Of a stretch of DNA of 64,000 nucleotides, positions 44,586 through 57,300 are shown one piece after another. The notes below the pieces were generated by a model. That model saw nothing but the letters and a program-made list of their open reading frames with translations, did no database searches and was not told the origin of the DNA. This DNA is from Cepaea nemoralis (taxonomy: Eukaryota; Mollusca; Gastropoda; Stylommatophora; Helicidae): positions 731,001 to 795,000 of the forward strand of contig JACEFZ010001381.1 of assembly GCA_014155875.1 (NCBI GenBank). The letters are read 5' to 3'. Position 1 is the first letter of the stretch. Every line of letters starts with the position of its first letter. Both the position numbers and the translations under genes were made by a program.

Positions 44586-47500
44586 GCTATTACCCCCACT
44601 GGCTCCCCATGTCATTCCACGCATCAACTGAGCTATTACCCCCACTGGCTCCCCATGTAATTCCACGCATCAACTGAGCTATTATCCCCACTGGCTCCCC
44701 ATGTCATTCCACGCATCAACTGAGCTATTACCCCCACTGGCTCCCCATGTCATTCCACGCATCATCTGAGCTATTACCCCCACTGGCTCCCCATGTCATT
44801 CCACGCATCAACTGAGCTATTACCCCCACTGGCTCCCCATGTCATTCCACGCATCAACTGAGCTATTACCCCCACTGGCTCCCCATGTCATTCCACGCAT
44901 CAACTGAGCATTACCCCCACTGGCTCCCCATGTAATTCCACGCATCAACTGAGCTATTACCCCCACTGGCTCCCCATGTCATTCCACGCATCAACTGAGC
45001 TATTACCCCCACTGGCTCCCCATGTAATTCCACGCATCAACTGAGCTATTACCCCCACTGGCTCCCCATGTCATTCCACGCATCAACTGAGCTATTACCC
45101 CCACTGGCCCCCATGTCATTCCACGCATCAACTGAGCTATTACCCCCACTGGCTCCCCATGTCATTCCACGCATCAACTGAGCTATTACCCCCACTGGCT
45201 CCCCATGTCATTCCACGCATCAACTGAGCTATTACCCCCACTGGCTCCCCATGTCATTCCACGCATCAACTGAGCTATTACCCACACTGGCTCCCCATGT
45301 CATTCCACGCATCAACTGAGCTATTACCCCCACTGGCTCCCCATGTCATTCCACGCATCAAGTGAGCTATTACCCCCACTGGCTCCCCATGTCATTCCAC
45401 GCATCAAGTGAGCTATTACCCCCCACTGGCTCCCCATGTCATTCCACGCATCAACTGAGCTATTACCCCCACTGGCTCCCCATGTCATTCCACGCATCAA
45501 CTGAGCTATTACCCCCACTGGCTCCCCATGTCATTCCACGCATCAACTGAGCTATTACCCCCACTGGCTCCCCATGTCATTCCACGCATCAACTGAGCTA
45601 TTACCCCCACTGGCTCCCCATGTCATTCCACGCATCAACTGAGCTATTACCCCCACTGGCTCCCCATGTCATTCCACGCATCAACTGAGCTATTACCCCC
45701 ACTGGCTCCCCATGTCATTCCACGCATCAACTGAGCTATTACCCCCACTGGCTCCCATGTCATTCCACGCCTCAACTGAGCTATTACCCCCCACTGGCTC
45801 CCCATGTCATTCCACGCCTCAACTGAGCTATTACCCCACTGGCTCCCCATGTCATTCCACGCCTCAACTGAGCTATTACCCCCACTGGCTCCCATGTCAT
45901 CCACGCCTCAACTGAGCTATTACCCCCACTGGCTCCCCATGTCATTCCACGCATCACTGAGCTATTACCCCCACTGGCTCCCCATGTCATTCCACGCATC
46001 AACTGAGCTATTACCCCCACTGGCTCCCCATGTCATTCCACGCATCAACTGAGCTATTACCCCCACTGGCTCCCCATGTCATTCCACGCATCAACTGAGC
46101 TATTACCCCCACTGGCTCCCCATGTCATTCCACGCATCAACTGAGCTATTACCCCCACTGGCTCCCCATGTCATTCCACGCATCAACTGAGCTATTACCC
46201 CCACTGGGCTCCCATGTCATTCCACGCATCACTGGAGCTATTACCCCCACTGGCTCCCATGGTCATTCCACCCATCAACTGAGCTATTACCCCCACTGGC
46301 TCCCCATGTCATTCCACGCATCAACTGAGCTATTACCCCACTGGCTCCCCATGTCATTCCACGCATCAACTGAGCTATTACCCCCACTGGCTCCCCATGT
46401 CAGTCCACGCCATCAACTGAGCTATTACCCCCACTGGCTCCCCATGTCATTCCACCGCATCAACTGAGCTATTACCCCCACTGGCTCCCCATGTCATTCC
46501 ACGCATCAACTGAGCTATTACCCCCACTGGCTCCCCATGTCATTCCACGCATCAACTGAGCTATTACCCCCACTGGCTCCCCATGTCATTCCACGCATCA
46601 ACTGAGCTATTACCCCCCACGGCTCCCCATGTCATTCCACGCATCAACTGAGCTATTACCCCCACTGGCTCCCCATGTCATTCCACGCATCAACTGAGCT
46701 ATTACCCCCACTGGCTCCCCATGTCATTCCACGCATCAACTGAGCTATTACCCCCACTGGCTCCCATGTCATTCCACGCATCAACTGAGCTATTACCCCC
46801 ACTGGCTCCCCATGTCATTCCACGCATCAACTGAGCTATTACCCCCACTGGCTCCCCATGTCATTCCACGCATCAACTGAGCTATTACCCCCACTGGCTC
46901 CCCATGTCATTCCACGCATCAACTGAGCTATTACCCCCACTGGCTCCCCATGTAATTCCACGCATCAACTGAGCTATTACCCCCACTGGCTCCCCATGTC
47001 ATTCCACGCATCAACTGAGCTATTACCCCCACTGGCTCCCATGTCATTCCACGCATCAACTGAGCTATTACCCCCACTGGCTCCCCATGTCATTCCACGC
47101 ATCAACTGAGCTATTACCCCCACTGGCTCCCCATGTCATTCCACGCATCAACTGAGCTATTACCCCCACTGGCTCCCCATGTCATTCCACGCATCAACTG
47201 AGCTATTACCCCCACTGGCTCCCCATGTCATTCCACGCATCAACTGAGCTATTACCCCCACTGGCTCCCCATGTAATTCCACGCATCAACTGAGCTATTA
47301 CCCCCACTGGCTCCCCATGTCATTCCACGCATCAACTGAGCTGTTACCCCCACTGGCTCCCCATGTCATTCCACGCATCAACTGAGCTGTTACCCCCACT
47401 GGCTCCCCATGTCATTCCACGCATCAACTGAGCTATTACCCCCACTGGCTCCCCATGTCATTCCACGCATCAACTGAGCTATTACCCCCACTGGCTCCCC

Positions 47501-48245
47501 ATGTCATTCCACGCATCAACTGAGCTATTACCCCCACTGGCTCCCATGTCATTCCACGCATCAACTGAGCTATTACCGCCACTGGCTCCCCATGTCATTC
47601 CACGCATCAACTGAGCTATTACCCCCACTGGCTCCCCATGTCATTCCACGCATCAACTGAGCTATTACCCCCACTGGCTCCCCATGTCATTCCACGCCTC
47701 AACTGAGCTATTACCCCCACTGGCTCCCCATGTCATTCCACGCATCAACTGAGCTATTACCCCCACTGGCTCCCCATGTCATTCCACGCATCAACTGAGC
47801 TATTACCCCCACTGGCTCCCCATGTCATTCCACGCATCAACTGAGCTATTACCCCCACTGGCTCCCCATGTCATTCCACGCATCAACTGAGCTATTACCC
47901 CCACTGGCTCCCCATGTCATTCCACGCATCAACTGAGCTATTACCCCCACTGGCTCCCATGTCATTCCACGCATCAACTGAGCTATTACCCCCACTGGCT
48001 CCCCATGTCAATTCCACGCATCAACTGAGCTATTACCCCCACTGGCTCCCCATGTCATTCCACGCATCAACTGAGCTATTACCCCCACTGGCTCCCCATG
48101 TCATTCCACGCATCAACTGAGCTATTACCCCCACTGGCTCCCCATGTCATTCCACGCATCAACTGAGCTATTACCCCCACTGGCTCCCCATGTCATTCCA
48201 CGCATCAACTGAGCTATTACCCCCACTGGCTCCCCATGTCATTCC
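44575..48245. repeat. Minisatellite, 46-bp unit, about 80 copies
   Basis: Units contain catcaactgagctattaccc, then ccactggctccccatgtcat. Most are identical. Single-base deletions in the C-runs are clustered at 45750-46450, and the gtaattcc variant recurs. It is among the most homogeneous arrays here, which implies recent expansion. Confidence 0.98.
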
Positions 48246-48249
48246 ACTT

Positions 48250-49150
48250 AGTTTTCTTGGGATGGCTATCTTCCTCCTGGTTGTGATTGCTGTCTTGTTA
48301 ATGTGCTTCCTCCACGTCAGCCTGTCATCAAATGCCACTCTGAGGAATTGTGATTATTTATCTTCTCTTTGAGGTCTTGATTTATGTGGATGGCACCTGC
48401 TTGCTTGTTTGAGGAGAGGGTAAGGAGAGTGGTGCTGCACCTGTCAGTGTTCATGCCAACTCACCATCGTTTTGCCCATGTAGCTAATGCATCTACAGCT
48501 CTTTGTAGCAGACTGGTGGCCACTTGCATGTTCATGTATGCACTGTATTACCAGGTTGTCAGGTGCATTGCCACTTTAATTCCATGTGGTAGTTGGGCAG
48601 CCAGGTCGTTGATGTAGGTTAGGAAAAGTATGGGGGACAGGACTCCACCTTGGGGAACACCATGATGTGACTGAACTTTGTGAGTTTGTCAATTTGTACT
48701 TGAGTTTTTCCGCCGTAGAAGTATGCTTTCATCCAACTGTATATTTTCTCATCGGCTTTATTTCTTATCTTCTCCACAAGACCTTCCTTCCAAATCTTGT
48801 CAAAAACTTTCCTTAGATCTTTCCTTGCCACGAGGGCCGAATTTTCTATTGACTTGAAATGCTTCCTCAGTTTCTTGAGCCTCAAGGTTGTCTGGTCTTC
48901 CATAGAGTAACACTGTCTAAAGCCTACCCGCTGGGGCGCAAGCATGTTTTTACTTTCAATGCACTACCGCAGTCAGAGATTGACAATGCGTTCCATTGTT
49001 TTGCAGGTAAGGCTAATTGGCCTGTAGCTGGAGGCAATGTCTTTCTCTGGTTTTAGAAGTGTCCCGATTGCTCCTCTCAGTCAGTGGAACTTTGTCTAAT
49101 GTCCAGCACTTACTGAAGATAAGTTACGTCCAGATCATCTACGAGTGGCA
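48250..49150 (-). pseudogene. Non-LTR reverse transcriptase, broken
   Basis: On the - strand from high to low coordinate: LKPEKDIASSYRPISLTCK (RT finger motif), then QRVGFRQCYSMEDQTT, ARKDLRKVFDKIWKEGL (palm), and beyond a frameshift a connection-like region with AVDALATWAKRW and KQAGAIHIN. The order of motifs is that of a non-LTR RT. Frames change and stops interrupt. Confidence 0.82.
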
Positions 49151-49690
49151 TTCCATATATCTTTCAATGCATTATCCGTATTTACTATTTGTTAACGACT
49201 TTGACAGAAAACCCGAAGTGAAACCTGAAACCTCATTCTCTTTTACCTCACTCGTTTAACCCTTAGTGCACATCCGGGGCTAAGGACATTTTATGTGAAT
49301 GTTATTTTGTATAAGGCTGGCAATTAACAAGGGGAAACTAACCCTGCAATATTTAATCTTGTCACATCATTTTACTTTTCGGGTCGTAAAGTACACAGGA
49401 TCTCACAAACCACTTCACATGTTCACGTGACAATGCTGCCATTCTGCGCACTACATAAAGTACACCCAGGTAGTGTCGTTATCAAAGTCAAAGTGAACTA
49501 GTTTACTAACGACCCATGTTTCTTCACAGTATAAACACTGATAGTATATCAGTTCTTTACAAGGATGTTATCGAGTTCCCAGTCAGGGTCAGTCAGGATT
49601 GTGTTTACAGTGGATGTTATTGTGTTCCGAGTCAAGGTCAAGTGTGTTTACAATCTGATATGCCCTACGGTTTGGTATCAGGAAGTATTG
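49151..49690. other. Nothing firmly recognised
   Basis: A TTAACCCTT word at 49256 recalls a piggyBac end but no partner was found. A phrase with gtcagtcaggattgtgttta is roughly doubled near 49590 and 49630. Confidence 0.4.
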
Positions 49691-49692
49691 GC

Positions 49693-49890
49693 AACCTGGC
49701 CAGCGCTGTAGCTAGCTCGCTCTCCTCCGGTGTTCAGGTATCTGAATCCCCCTCAAATATTGACCTGGGTCCCTGGTCGGCCCAGCATACAATAGACACC
49801 AGCAAAAGTTCTGGGAAGTAAAGGTGACACCGAATACATCACTGATCTCGTGTTGATCGGTCTATAAACATTTGACGCTGCAACCACACA
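49693..49890 (+). repeat. SINE-C copy
   Basis: The head cagcgctgtagctagctcgc, then ggtatctgaatccccctc, followed by gacctgggtccctggtcggc and gttctgggaagtaaaggtga, keep the SINE-C order. Confidence 0.65.
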
Positions 49891-49976
49891 CATTATACAT
49901 ATCATAGCGTGGAATAAGGGCCTTTACATTGTGTTTGTTTAATAAGGAAGATATATTTCTCTAACGATATCCTATT

Positions 49977-50065
49977 CAACAAATACTGAGTGAAGTCGGA
50001 TGTGTCGGCCGAAAGGTGCATATACCGCAGCTGTGCTGTAAACAGACACAAGGCAATTTCACCCC
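49977..50065 (+). repeat. SINE-B copy, tail lost
   Basis: gaagtcggatgtgtcggccg, then gcagctgtgctgtaaacaga, match the SINE-B core. Confidence 0.7.
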
Positions 50066-50820
50066 TCCCACCCACACACACACACTCACACGCGCATCTT
50101 GCCACCACATCTATGCCATTGCCTGACCTCTGCACGAATGGAAAGGGGAAAAAAAAACATGGTCACCGTCTAACCAATCCAGAAGTCCGGGTTTGCTTGC
50201 TTGCTTGTGTTCGTTGGCTTGAGCTCCAACGTGAAGTCCTGTATGTCGGATGAAGGCATCCTGTTGTCCAACATCAGTGTGATGTCATACAGGACCTGAG
50301 TTTTGCGTGAGTATCCGTTGTCCCATGTCTGGCTTATTGGTGTGCAGACTGGTGGTTCCTCGCCATACAGGCAGACACTCTCCGACTTCGGAGGAATCGG
50401 CGATCCTATTGACTTTAGCCAGGACCACGAAGGGACCTGTTGCCCAGGACGCTCGACGAGGACGCGTCAATAGGTCTTGGCCAGTATATAACACGACCCT
50501 GGTGCCTTGGAAACACCTCTGCGTCCCAGTCCGGGTTTAATACCAGCAGTTACAGGGTTTCTGGCCAGTTTGGTTTTTGTCTGAGTAAAGTATTATTTTA
50601 TCGCAATGAATGTTCTCATGAATGCTCCAATACCCCACAGATCACACGAGGAGCCTCTCAGGACAGTTTGTGAACACCTAGAAATGTCGATGGTTTGCAT
50701 GTGTATACACCGGAATCACACCTGCTCAACATATTCTTTGTGTGGGTCATCAACTAACACTGGCATTCCTCTATCTCCACAGATCTTGGTCTTTGGTGCT
50801 GTGGATCAACTCTGAAAATG
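50066..50820. other. Unresolved region
   Basis: A - strand frame near 50480-50290 has GPFVVLAKVNRIADSSEVGE, which might be the C-terminal tail of an LTR-type integrase, but there is no catalytic motif or LTR. Otherwise nothing is recognised. Confidence 0.3.
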
Positions 50821-50829
50821 ATATTCCTC

Positions 50830-51345
50830 CACACCACCGTCTCAATCCACCCAGCATCATTTCTCTCATGCTGCCGCTGTCTGTTTTACCGTTGATGTTT
50901 CTAGTCGTAACGATGTGTCCCAACGCCCCCTCCCCCCTTTCTCATTATATGATCAAAGAACGCTGCTCGCCTCTTCCTTATAGTTGTATATAATGTTATA
51001 CGTCAATTAGCCTATCTTCCTTATAGTTGTATATAATGTTATACGTCAATTAGCCTATCCCAGGCAATCGTTGTTAGTTGCCCTTCTAGTCCGAGATATA
51101 CAAACTTTTCCCAATTTTTTTTCGTTCACTTTCTGTGATTCACTGCCGTTCAGAAAAACAGGCTCTACATATAACTCCAATACTATCTTTCTGGCATTCA
51201 GTGATATTGGTTTATGTCATAAGATAATTTTCATTTTCTGAAATGCAGTTTTTGCTTGACCTATTGTGTTCTCAATCTCTTTAGTCTATATTCTATCAGA
51301 TGTTATGATAACTCCTAGGTAGTTACATTTATTAAATTGTATTGT
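50830..51345 (-). pseudogene. Decayed LINE C-terminal region
   Basis: On the - strand: CNYLGVIITSDRI, then KEIENTIGQAKTAFQKMKII, ISLNARKIVLELYVEPVFL and NGSES. This is the RT thumb/C-terminal block also seen at 53450-53690 on the + strand. It has stops (ATA TAG, TTA TGA) and a 43-bp tandem duplication at 50972-51058. Confidence 0.8.
50972..51058. repeat. 43-bp tandem duplication
   Basis: cttccttatagttgtatata begins at 50973 and again at 51016, and the two units look identical. Confidence 0.92.
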
Positions 51346-51384
51346 CGAAAAATTGTGGGACATTTTAAACATAGTGCTGCAAAC

Positions 51385-52409
51385 ACAACCGAGTTGCAAA
51401 ATTGTACTGAGTCACCATTGTGTAAGCTGCAGCAAGATGTACCAACAAGATGAAATAGTATGTTTATTATGCTACAGAGTCTTCTACAGGTCAGAGAAGC
51501 ATTAACTGTCTACATGTCAGATGAAAAGAAGCAATACAAAGGTCCAAACTGTCAGGTTCAGATTAGGAGAAGATTTTGAAATATGTCAAAGTTTTGGACT
51601 TATTCTGTCAGACCACGGTCCTGCTTGGCGGTCAAGATTTTGTTTCATATAGCTGTGTATTGCCACTGCTATCACTGTTGACAAAGCATATGACTGTACA
51701 CGATGATGATCCGGGCTACATAGTTAAATTTAAGGCAGCATGTATTAATGACTTCAGGGAACGTGTAGCTAATATGACAAGTATTTAAATACAACAGATT
51801 TCAACAGCACTGGATCCACGCTACAAATACCTAAAGTGTTTGTCAAAAGATGCAAAAGAACGAACTTGGTCACGTATTGAACAACAAATAGCAGTTAATG
51901 TTCATGATGAGCAGATGGAGACTGCTGCAACGAATGATACTGACATTGACAATGAAACTATATGTGAACCAAATGAAGAGAGTATTAAGCTAATTGAGTC
52001 TGAAATGGATAGGAAAGTTGCTGAATCGGTTGACCCTTTACAATGGTGAAAACTTAATGAACATCGATATTCAAAATTGGCATTCTTTGCCAAGACCATT
52101 CTGTGCATACCGGCTACCTCAGTTCCACGTGAACGATTGTTCAGCTCTGCTGGTTATATTGTTAAGACGCGCTCGTCACTTGAAGCAAATACTGTCAACA
52201 TACTCGTCTGTTTGCATAGTTGGTTATTAGATGACATATGATTATACATATGAACAAGACAATCCAGTGTTATTTCGATTTTTGAAAAATACAACTATAA
52301 TGTGAGTTATATGACTATAATTGTTTTGCTTTAATCGAAATTAACGATTAATTAATCGTTAATTTTTCAAAAGTTAACTATTAAATTTAAATTAATCAGT
52401 CGCAGCCCT
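51385..52409 (+). pseudogene. hAT-family transposase remnant
   Basis: The 3' half of a hAT (ZBED-like) transposase: DVPTR-stop-NS (51435), LLGGQDFVSYSCVLPLL, ISTALDPRYKYLKCL, DPLQW-stop-K, and the dimerisation block CIPATSVPRERLFSSAG then NILVCLHSW. Two stops replace conserved tryptophans (TGA at 51451 and 52047), TAA occurs at 51786, and there is a frameshift near 51560. After it, gtcgcagccct at about 52399-52409 looks like a hAT terminal repeat read inward. The 5' half and left end are missing. Confidence 0.88.
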
Positions 52410-53260
52410 AGTTTTAAATTTACATTATACCATATATGCCTCAGTCAGAAACTGAAGAACACGTAAGTAGTAATATAATTATATAATACGTAATACGTAG
52501 ATCTGGACGTATTATATAATAATATAAAGGACACAAGAGAAAACAAACAAGAAAGAATGCTGCCGGAAACACCATCATTTTTAGGCGACCAACTTCCTAT
52601 AGAAATGCCAGTGTCTTGCAAACAGGACATTATTGTGCTCAAACTTCTGTCGGTTGTCCGGTGTTTAGTGTACTCCACTTTCTGTTTGACTGTACCTGGA
52701 GAGCGCCAGCTGGTTGAGACACATCAAACAGCTTTCAATGTTTACGTGGCCTCAATGAGCCTTTGGCCTTTACTCGTGTCTTAATGTATGTGATGGGTAT
52801 CAAACAATGTCAATAAACAGATTTAACTGGCCAAGCTACGTGTTTATTTATCCTTGTTCACGACAATCCAAATATGTGCACCTTTTTATATGTTGGAGGG
52901 GGGGGGGGGGGGGGGTTTAGAATGTTGTGATGACAGATTACATGAACACGGTCGGATGAGAGTTACATATCCTGGGCTGGCTCGCTGCGGGAGGGAAAGA
53001 CTGGCAACTCTTCATCATAACGCCCTATGAGCAACAATCACCTTCAAAGCGGTAATGGGCTGTACTCAATCTTTGAAACTTTAAATCACAAATACATCAA
53101 TTTGATCATTGCTCGCTGGAATTTAGGCGTCCGGTGTGCCTTGTCAAATCGAAAGACCTGATCATTCGGGGCCACGTCAGTCGCGGCGATCGGGCAACAA
53201 TTTGAGCTATAGCCTACGATGGGTGATGTGATATTCTAGTGTGATAATATGGTCGCGTCT
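52410..53260. other. Nothing recognised; poly-G tract
   Basis: Holds a G run of about 18 bases at 52896-52914 and AT-rich sequence near 52480-52530. No coding region is supported. Confidence 0.5.
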
Positions 53261-53261
53261 A

Positions 53262-53350
53262 GCATGAGCCGCGTGCGTGGTCAAGTGGTTTACACACCCG
53301 CCTCACACGCCAGTGATCCGGAGGTCGATCCCGGCTCCAGTCAGGGATAT
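53262..53350 (+). repeat. tRNA-like SINE head
   Basis: gcgtgcgtggtcaagtggtt (A-box-like), then ccggaggtcgatcccggctc (B-box-like). The LINE fragment starts about 20 bases downstream. Confidence 0.6.
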
Positions 53351-53371
53351 GCACTACTGACGATCTCAAAA

Positions 53372-54055
53372 GAGAGAATTAAATTGTAAAAAGACACAAA
53401 TTATGGTCGTCACTAGGAAGAACGAAATACCACAATGTAATATACAAGTAAATGGGAATATTCTTCAACAAGTGAATAGATACAATTATCTCGGAACAGT
53501 AATAACATCTGATGGGAGATGCCTTGAAGAGATTAGAATAAGAATCGCCATGGCAAAAGTAGCCTTTAGCAAGATGAAAAACATACTGACCAATAAAAAG
53601 ATGTCAGTTGAAACGAGAAAAAGAGTGTTGAGGTGCTACATAGAACCTGTACTTTTATATGGATGTGAAGCTTGGACAATGAACTGTCAACCTGAAAAAC
53701 ATCTGATGGCGGTAGAAATGTGGTTTTTGAGGAGAATGCAAAGAATACCATGGACAGCCAGAATGACCAATGGCCAAGTACTACAGGAGACAAATGAAGA
53801 TCGTAAACTGATTAGAGAAATTAGACGTAGACAGTCAACATTTTTTGGGCATGTTATGAGAAGGAATGAATTGGAGAACTGGTAAGATCGAAGGGAACAG
53901 ACCAAGAGGAAGACCTAGAAGTAAATACCTGGATGGCTTGGCCTCGTGGCATGGTAGAGACAGGAACACGGAGCTGATCCACGACTCTGGTGATCGAGTA
54001 AGATGGCAAAACATGACCACCCACGCTTACCGGCATGGCACATGATGGATGGATT
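53372..54055 (+). pseudogene. LINE 3' part, MWFLRKMQRIPW family, copy 3
   Basis: The longest copy: KLNCKKTQIMVVTRKNEI, NYLGTVITSDGRCLEEIRI, MKNILTNKKMSVETRKRVL, YIEPVLLYGCEAWTM, MWFLRRMQRIPWTAR, then FFGHVMRRNELEN. One open frame runs from 53403 to 53885. An 11-base deletion between aact repeats at about 53878 then breaks it relative to copies 1 and 2. It ends with the GATG-type tail. Confidence 0.9.
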
Positions 54056-54069
54056 GAGTCGTATTAAAA

Positions 54070-54180
54070 TAGGAGCCGCCGTGGTATGGTGGCTAGTCAC
54101 ATCAGTGATCAGGGTTCAACTCTCAGCTGAGGCAGGGCTATTTCTTCCGACCATTGCGACTCAACGCCGACCCAGTCTCA
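54070..54180 (+). repeat. tRNA-headed SINE fragment
   Basis: cgtggtatggtggctagtca, then gatcagggttcaactctcag, keep A- and B-box spacing. The downstream body is not matched. Confidence 0.6.
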
Positions 54181-54384
54181 TAAACATGGATTCCAGAGAA
54201 TTTTCTGGGGGAAAAGACAACGAGGAAGGGAACTGGCCCACGCAACTCGCATGTCTTTGCCTACAATATATAAAGGCTTAAAACTTCACACAACAACGCC
54301 AATATCTGCTATGGTACTCACCGTCATCACGCAGCAGGTTCTGTACATAACGCAGTTCTCAGCACGACTGGCTGAAAAGTGTCT

Positions 54385-57300
54385 CAGTCTCTGGCCATTT
54401 CTCCCGCCTCATGCAGCTTCATGTCCCAGTCTCTGGCCATTTCTCTCGCCTCATGCAGCTTCATGTCCTAGTTTCTGGCCATTTCTCCCACCTCATGAAG
54501 CGTCATGTCCCAGTCTCTGGCCATTTCTCCCACCTCTTGCAGCTTCATGTCCCAGTCTCTGGCCATTTCTCCCGCCTCTTGCTGCTTCATGACCCAGTCT
54601 CTGGCCATTTCTCCCGCCTCATGAAGCGTGATGTCCCAGTCTCTGGCCATTTCTCCCACCTTTTGCAGCTTCATGTCCCAGTCTTGGCCATTTCTCCCAA
54701 CTCATGCAGCTTGATGTCCCAGTCTTGGCCATTTCTCTCGCCTCTTGCAGCTTCATGTCCCAGTCTTGGCCATTTCTCCCGCCTCACAAAGCTTCATGTC
54801 CCAGTCTTGGCCATGTCTCCCGCCTCTTGCAGCTTCATGTCCCAGTCTTGGCCATGTCTCCCGCTTCTTGCAGCTTCATGTCCCAGTCTTGGCCATTTCT
54901 CCCGCCTCACAAAGCTTCATGTCCCAGTCTTGGCCATTTCTCCCGCCTCACAAAGCTTCATGTCCCAGTCTTGGCCATTTCTCCCGCCTCACAAAGCTTC
55001 ATGTCCCAGTCTTGGCCATTTCTCCCGCCTCACAAAGCTTCATGTCCCAGTCTTGGCCATTTCTCCCGCCTCACAAAGCTTCATGTCCCAGTCTTGGCCC
55101 TTTCTCCCGCCTCACAAAGCTTCATGTCCCAGTCTTGGCCATTTCTCCCAACTCATGCAGCTTCATGTCCCAGTCTCTGACCATTTCTCTCGCCTCTTGC
55201 AGCTTCATGTCCCAGTCTTGGCCATGTCTCCCGCCTCTTGCAGCTTCATGTCCTAGTTTCTGGCCATTTCTCCCGCCTCTTGCAGCTTCATGTCCCAGTC
55301 TTGGCCATTTCTCCCGCCTCACAAAGCTTCATGTCCCAGTCTTGGCCATTTCTCCCAACTCATGCAGCTTGATGTCCCAGTCTTGGCCATTTCTCTCGCC
55401 TCTTGCAGCTTCATGTCCCAGTCTTGGCCATTTCTCCCGCCTCACAAAGCTTCATGTCCCAGTCTTGGCCATGTCTCCCGCCTCTTGCAGCTTCATGTCC
55501 CAGTCTTGGCCATGTCTCCCGCTTCTTGCAGCTTCATGTCCCAGTCTTGGCCATTTCTCCCGCCTCACAAAGCTTCATGTCCCAGTCTTGGCCATTTCTC
55601 CCAACTCATGCAGCTTCATGTCCCAGTCTCTGGCCATTTCTCTCGCCTCTTGCAGCTTCATGTCCCAGTCTTGGCCATTTCTCCCGCCTCACAAAGCTTC
55701 ATGTCCCAGTCTTGGCCATGTCTCCCGCCTCTTGCAGCTTCATGTCCCAGTCTTGGCCATGTCTCCCGCCTCTTGCAGCTTCATGTCTCAGTCTTGGCCA
55801 TGTCTCCCGCCTCTTGCAGCTTCATGTCCCAGTCTTGGCCATGTCTCCCGCCTCTTGCAGCTTCATGTCCCAGTCTTGGCCATGTCTCTCGAGTCTTGCA
55901 GCTTCACGTCCCAGTCTTGGCCATGTCTCCCGCCTCTTGCAGCTTCATGTCCCAGTCTTGGCCATGTCTCCCGCCTCTTGCAGCTTCATGTCCCAGTCTT
56001 GGCCATTTCTCCCGCCTCACAAAGCTTCATGTCCCAGTCTTGGCCATTTCTCCCGCCTCACAAAGCTTCATGTCCCAGTCTTGGCCATTTCTCACAACTC
56101 ATGCAGCTTCATGTCCCAGTCTTGGCCATTTCTCTCGCCTCTTGCAGCTTCATGTCCCAGTCTTGGCCATGTCTCCCGCCTCTTGCGCTTCATGTCCCAG
56201 TCTTGGCCATTTCTCCCGCCTCATGAAGCTTCATGTCCCAGTCTCTAGTCATTTCTTTCGCCTCATGAAGCTTCATGTCCCAGTCTCTGGTCATTTCTTT
56301 TGTCTCATGAAGCTTCATGTCCCAGTCTCTGGTCATTTCTTTTGTCTCATGAAGCTTCATGTCCCAGTCTCTGGTCATTTCTTTTGTCTCATGAAGCTTC
56401 ATGTCCCAGTCTCTGGTCATTTCTTTTATCTCATGAAGCTTCATGTCCCAGTCTCTGGTCATTTCTTTTGTCTCATGAAGCTTCATGTCCCAGTCTCTGG
56501 TCATTTCTTTTGTCTCATGAAGCTTCATGTCCCAGTCTCTGGTCATTTCTTTTGTCTCATGAAGCTTCATGTCCCACTCTCTGGTCATTTCTTTTGTCTC
56601 ATGAAGCTTCATGTCCCACTCTCTGGTCATTTCTTTTGTCTCATGAAGCTTCATGTCCCAGTCTCTGGTAATTTCTTTTGTCTCATGAAGCTTCATGTCC
56701 CAATCTCTGGCTATTTCTCCCGCCTCATGGAGCTTCATGTCCCAGTCTCTGGCTATTTCTCCCGCCTCATGCAGCTTCATGTCCCAGTCTCTGGCTATTT
56801 CTCCCGCCTCATGCAGCTTCATGTCCCAGTCTCTGGCTATTTCTCCCGCCTCATGCAGCTTCGTGCCCCAATCTCTGGCTATTTCTCCCGCCTCATGCAG
56901 CTTCATGTCCCAGTCTCTGGCTATTTCTCCCGCCTCATGCAGCTTCATGTCCCAGTCTTGGCCATGTCTCCCGAGTCTTGCAGCTTCATGTCCCAGTCTT
57001 CGCTTGTCTCCCGAGTCTTGCAGCTTCATGTCCCAGTCTTGGCGATGTCTCCCGCATCTTGCAGCTTCATGTCCCAGTCTTGGCCATGTCTCCCGCCTCT
57101 TGCAGCTTCATGTCCCAGTCTTGGCAATTTCTCCCGCCTCACAAAGCTTCATGTCCCAGTCTTGGCCATTTCTCCCAACTCATGCAGCTTCATGTCCCAG
57201 TCTTGGCCATTTCTCTCGCCTCTTGCAGCTTCATGTCCCAGTCTTGGCCATGTCTCCCGCCTCTTGCAGCGTCATGTCCCAGTCTTGGCCATTTCTCCCG

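Noticed and set aside
49256..49290. piggyBac terminus (TTAACCCTT)
   Set aside because: No matching inverted end followed by TTAA was found on either side, and the following bases do not fit the gggca pattern.
50285..50494. LTR-retrotransposon integrase tail (GPFVVLAKVNRI)
   Set aside because: No integrase catalytic residues, RT, protease or LTRs nearby, so the resemblance is too short.
52557..52784. 75-codon ORF after the hAT remnant
   Set aside because: No recognisable domain, no splice or promoter support, and its length is unremarkable for random sequence.
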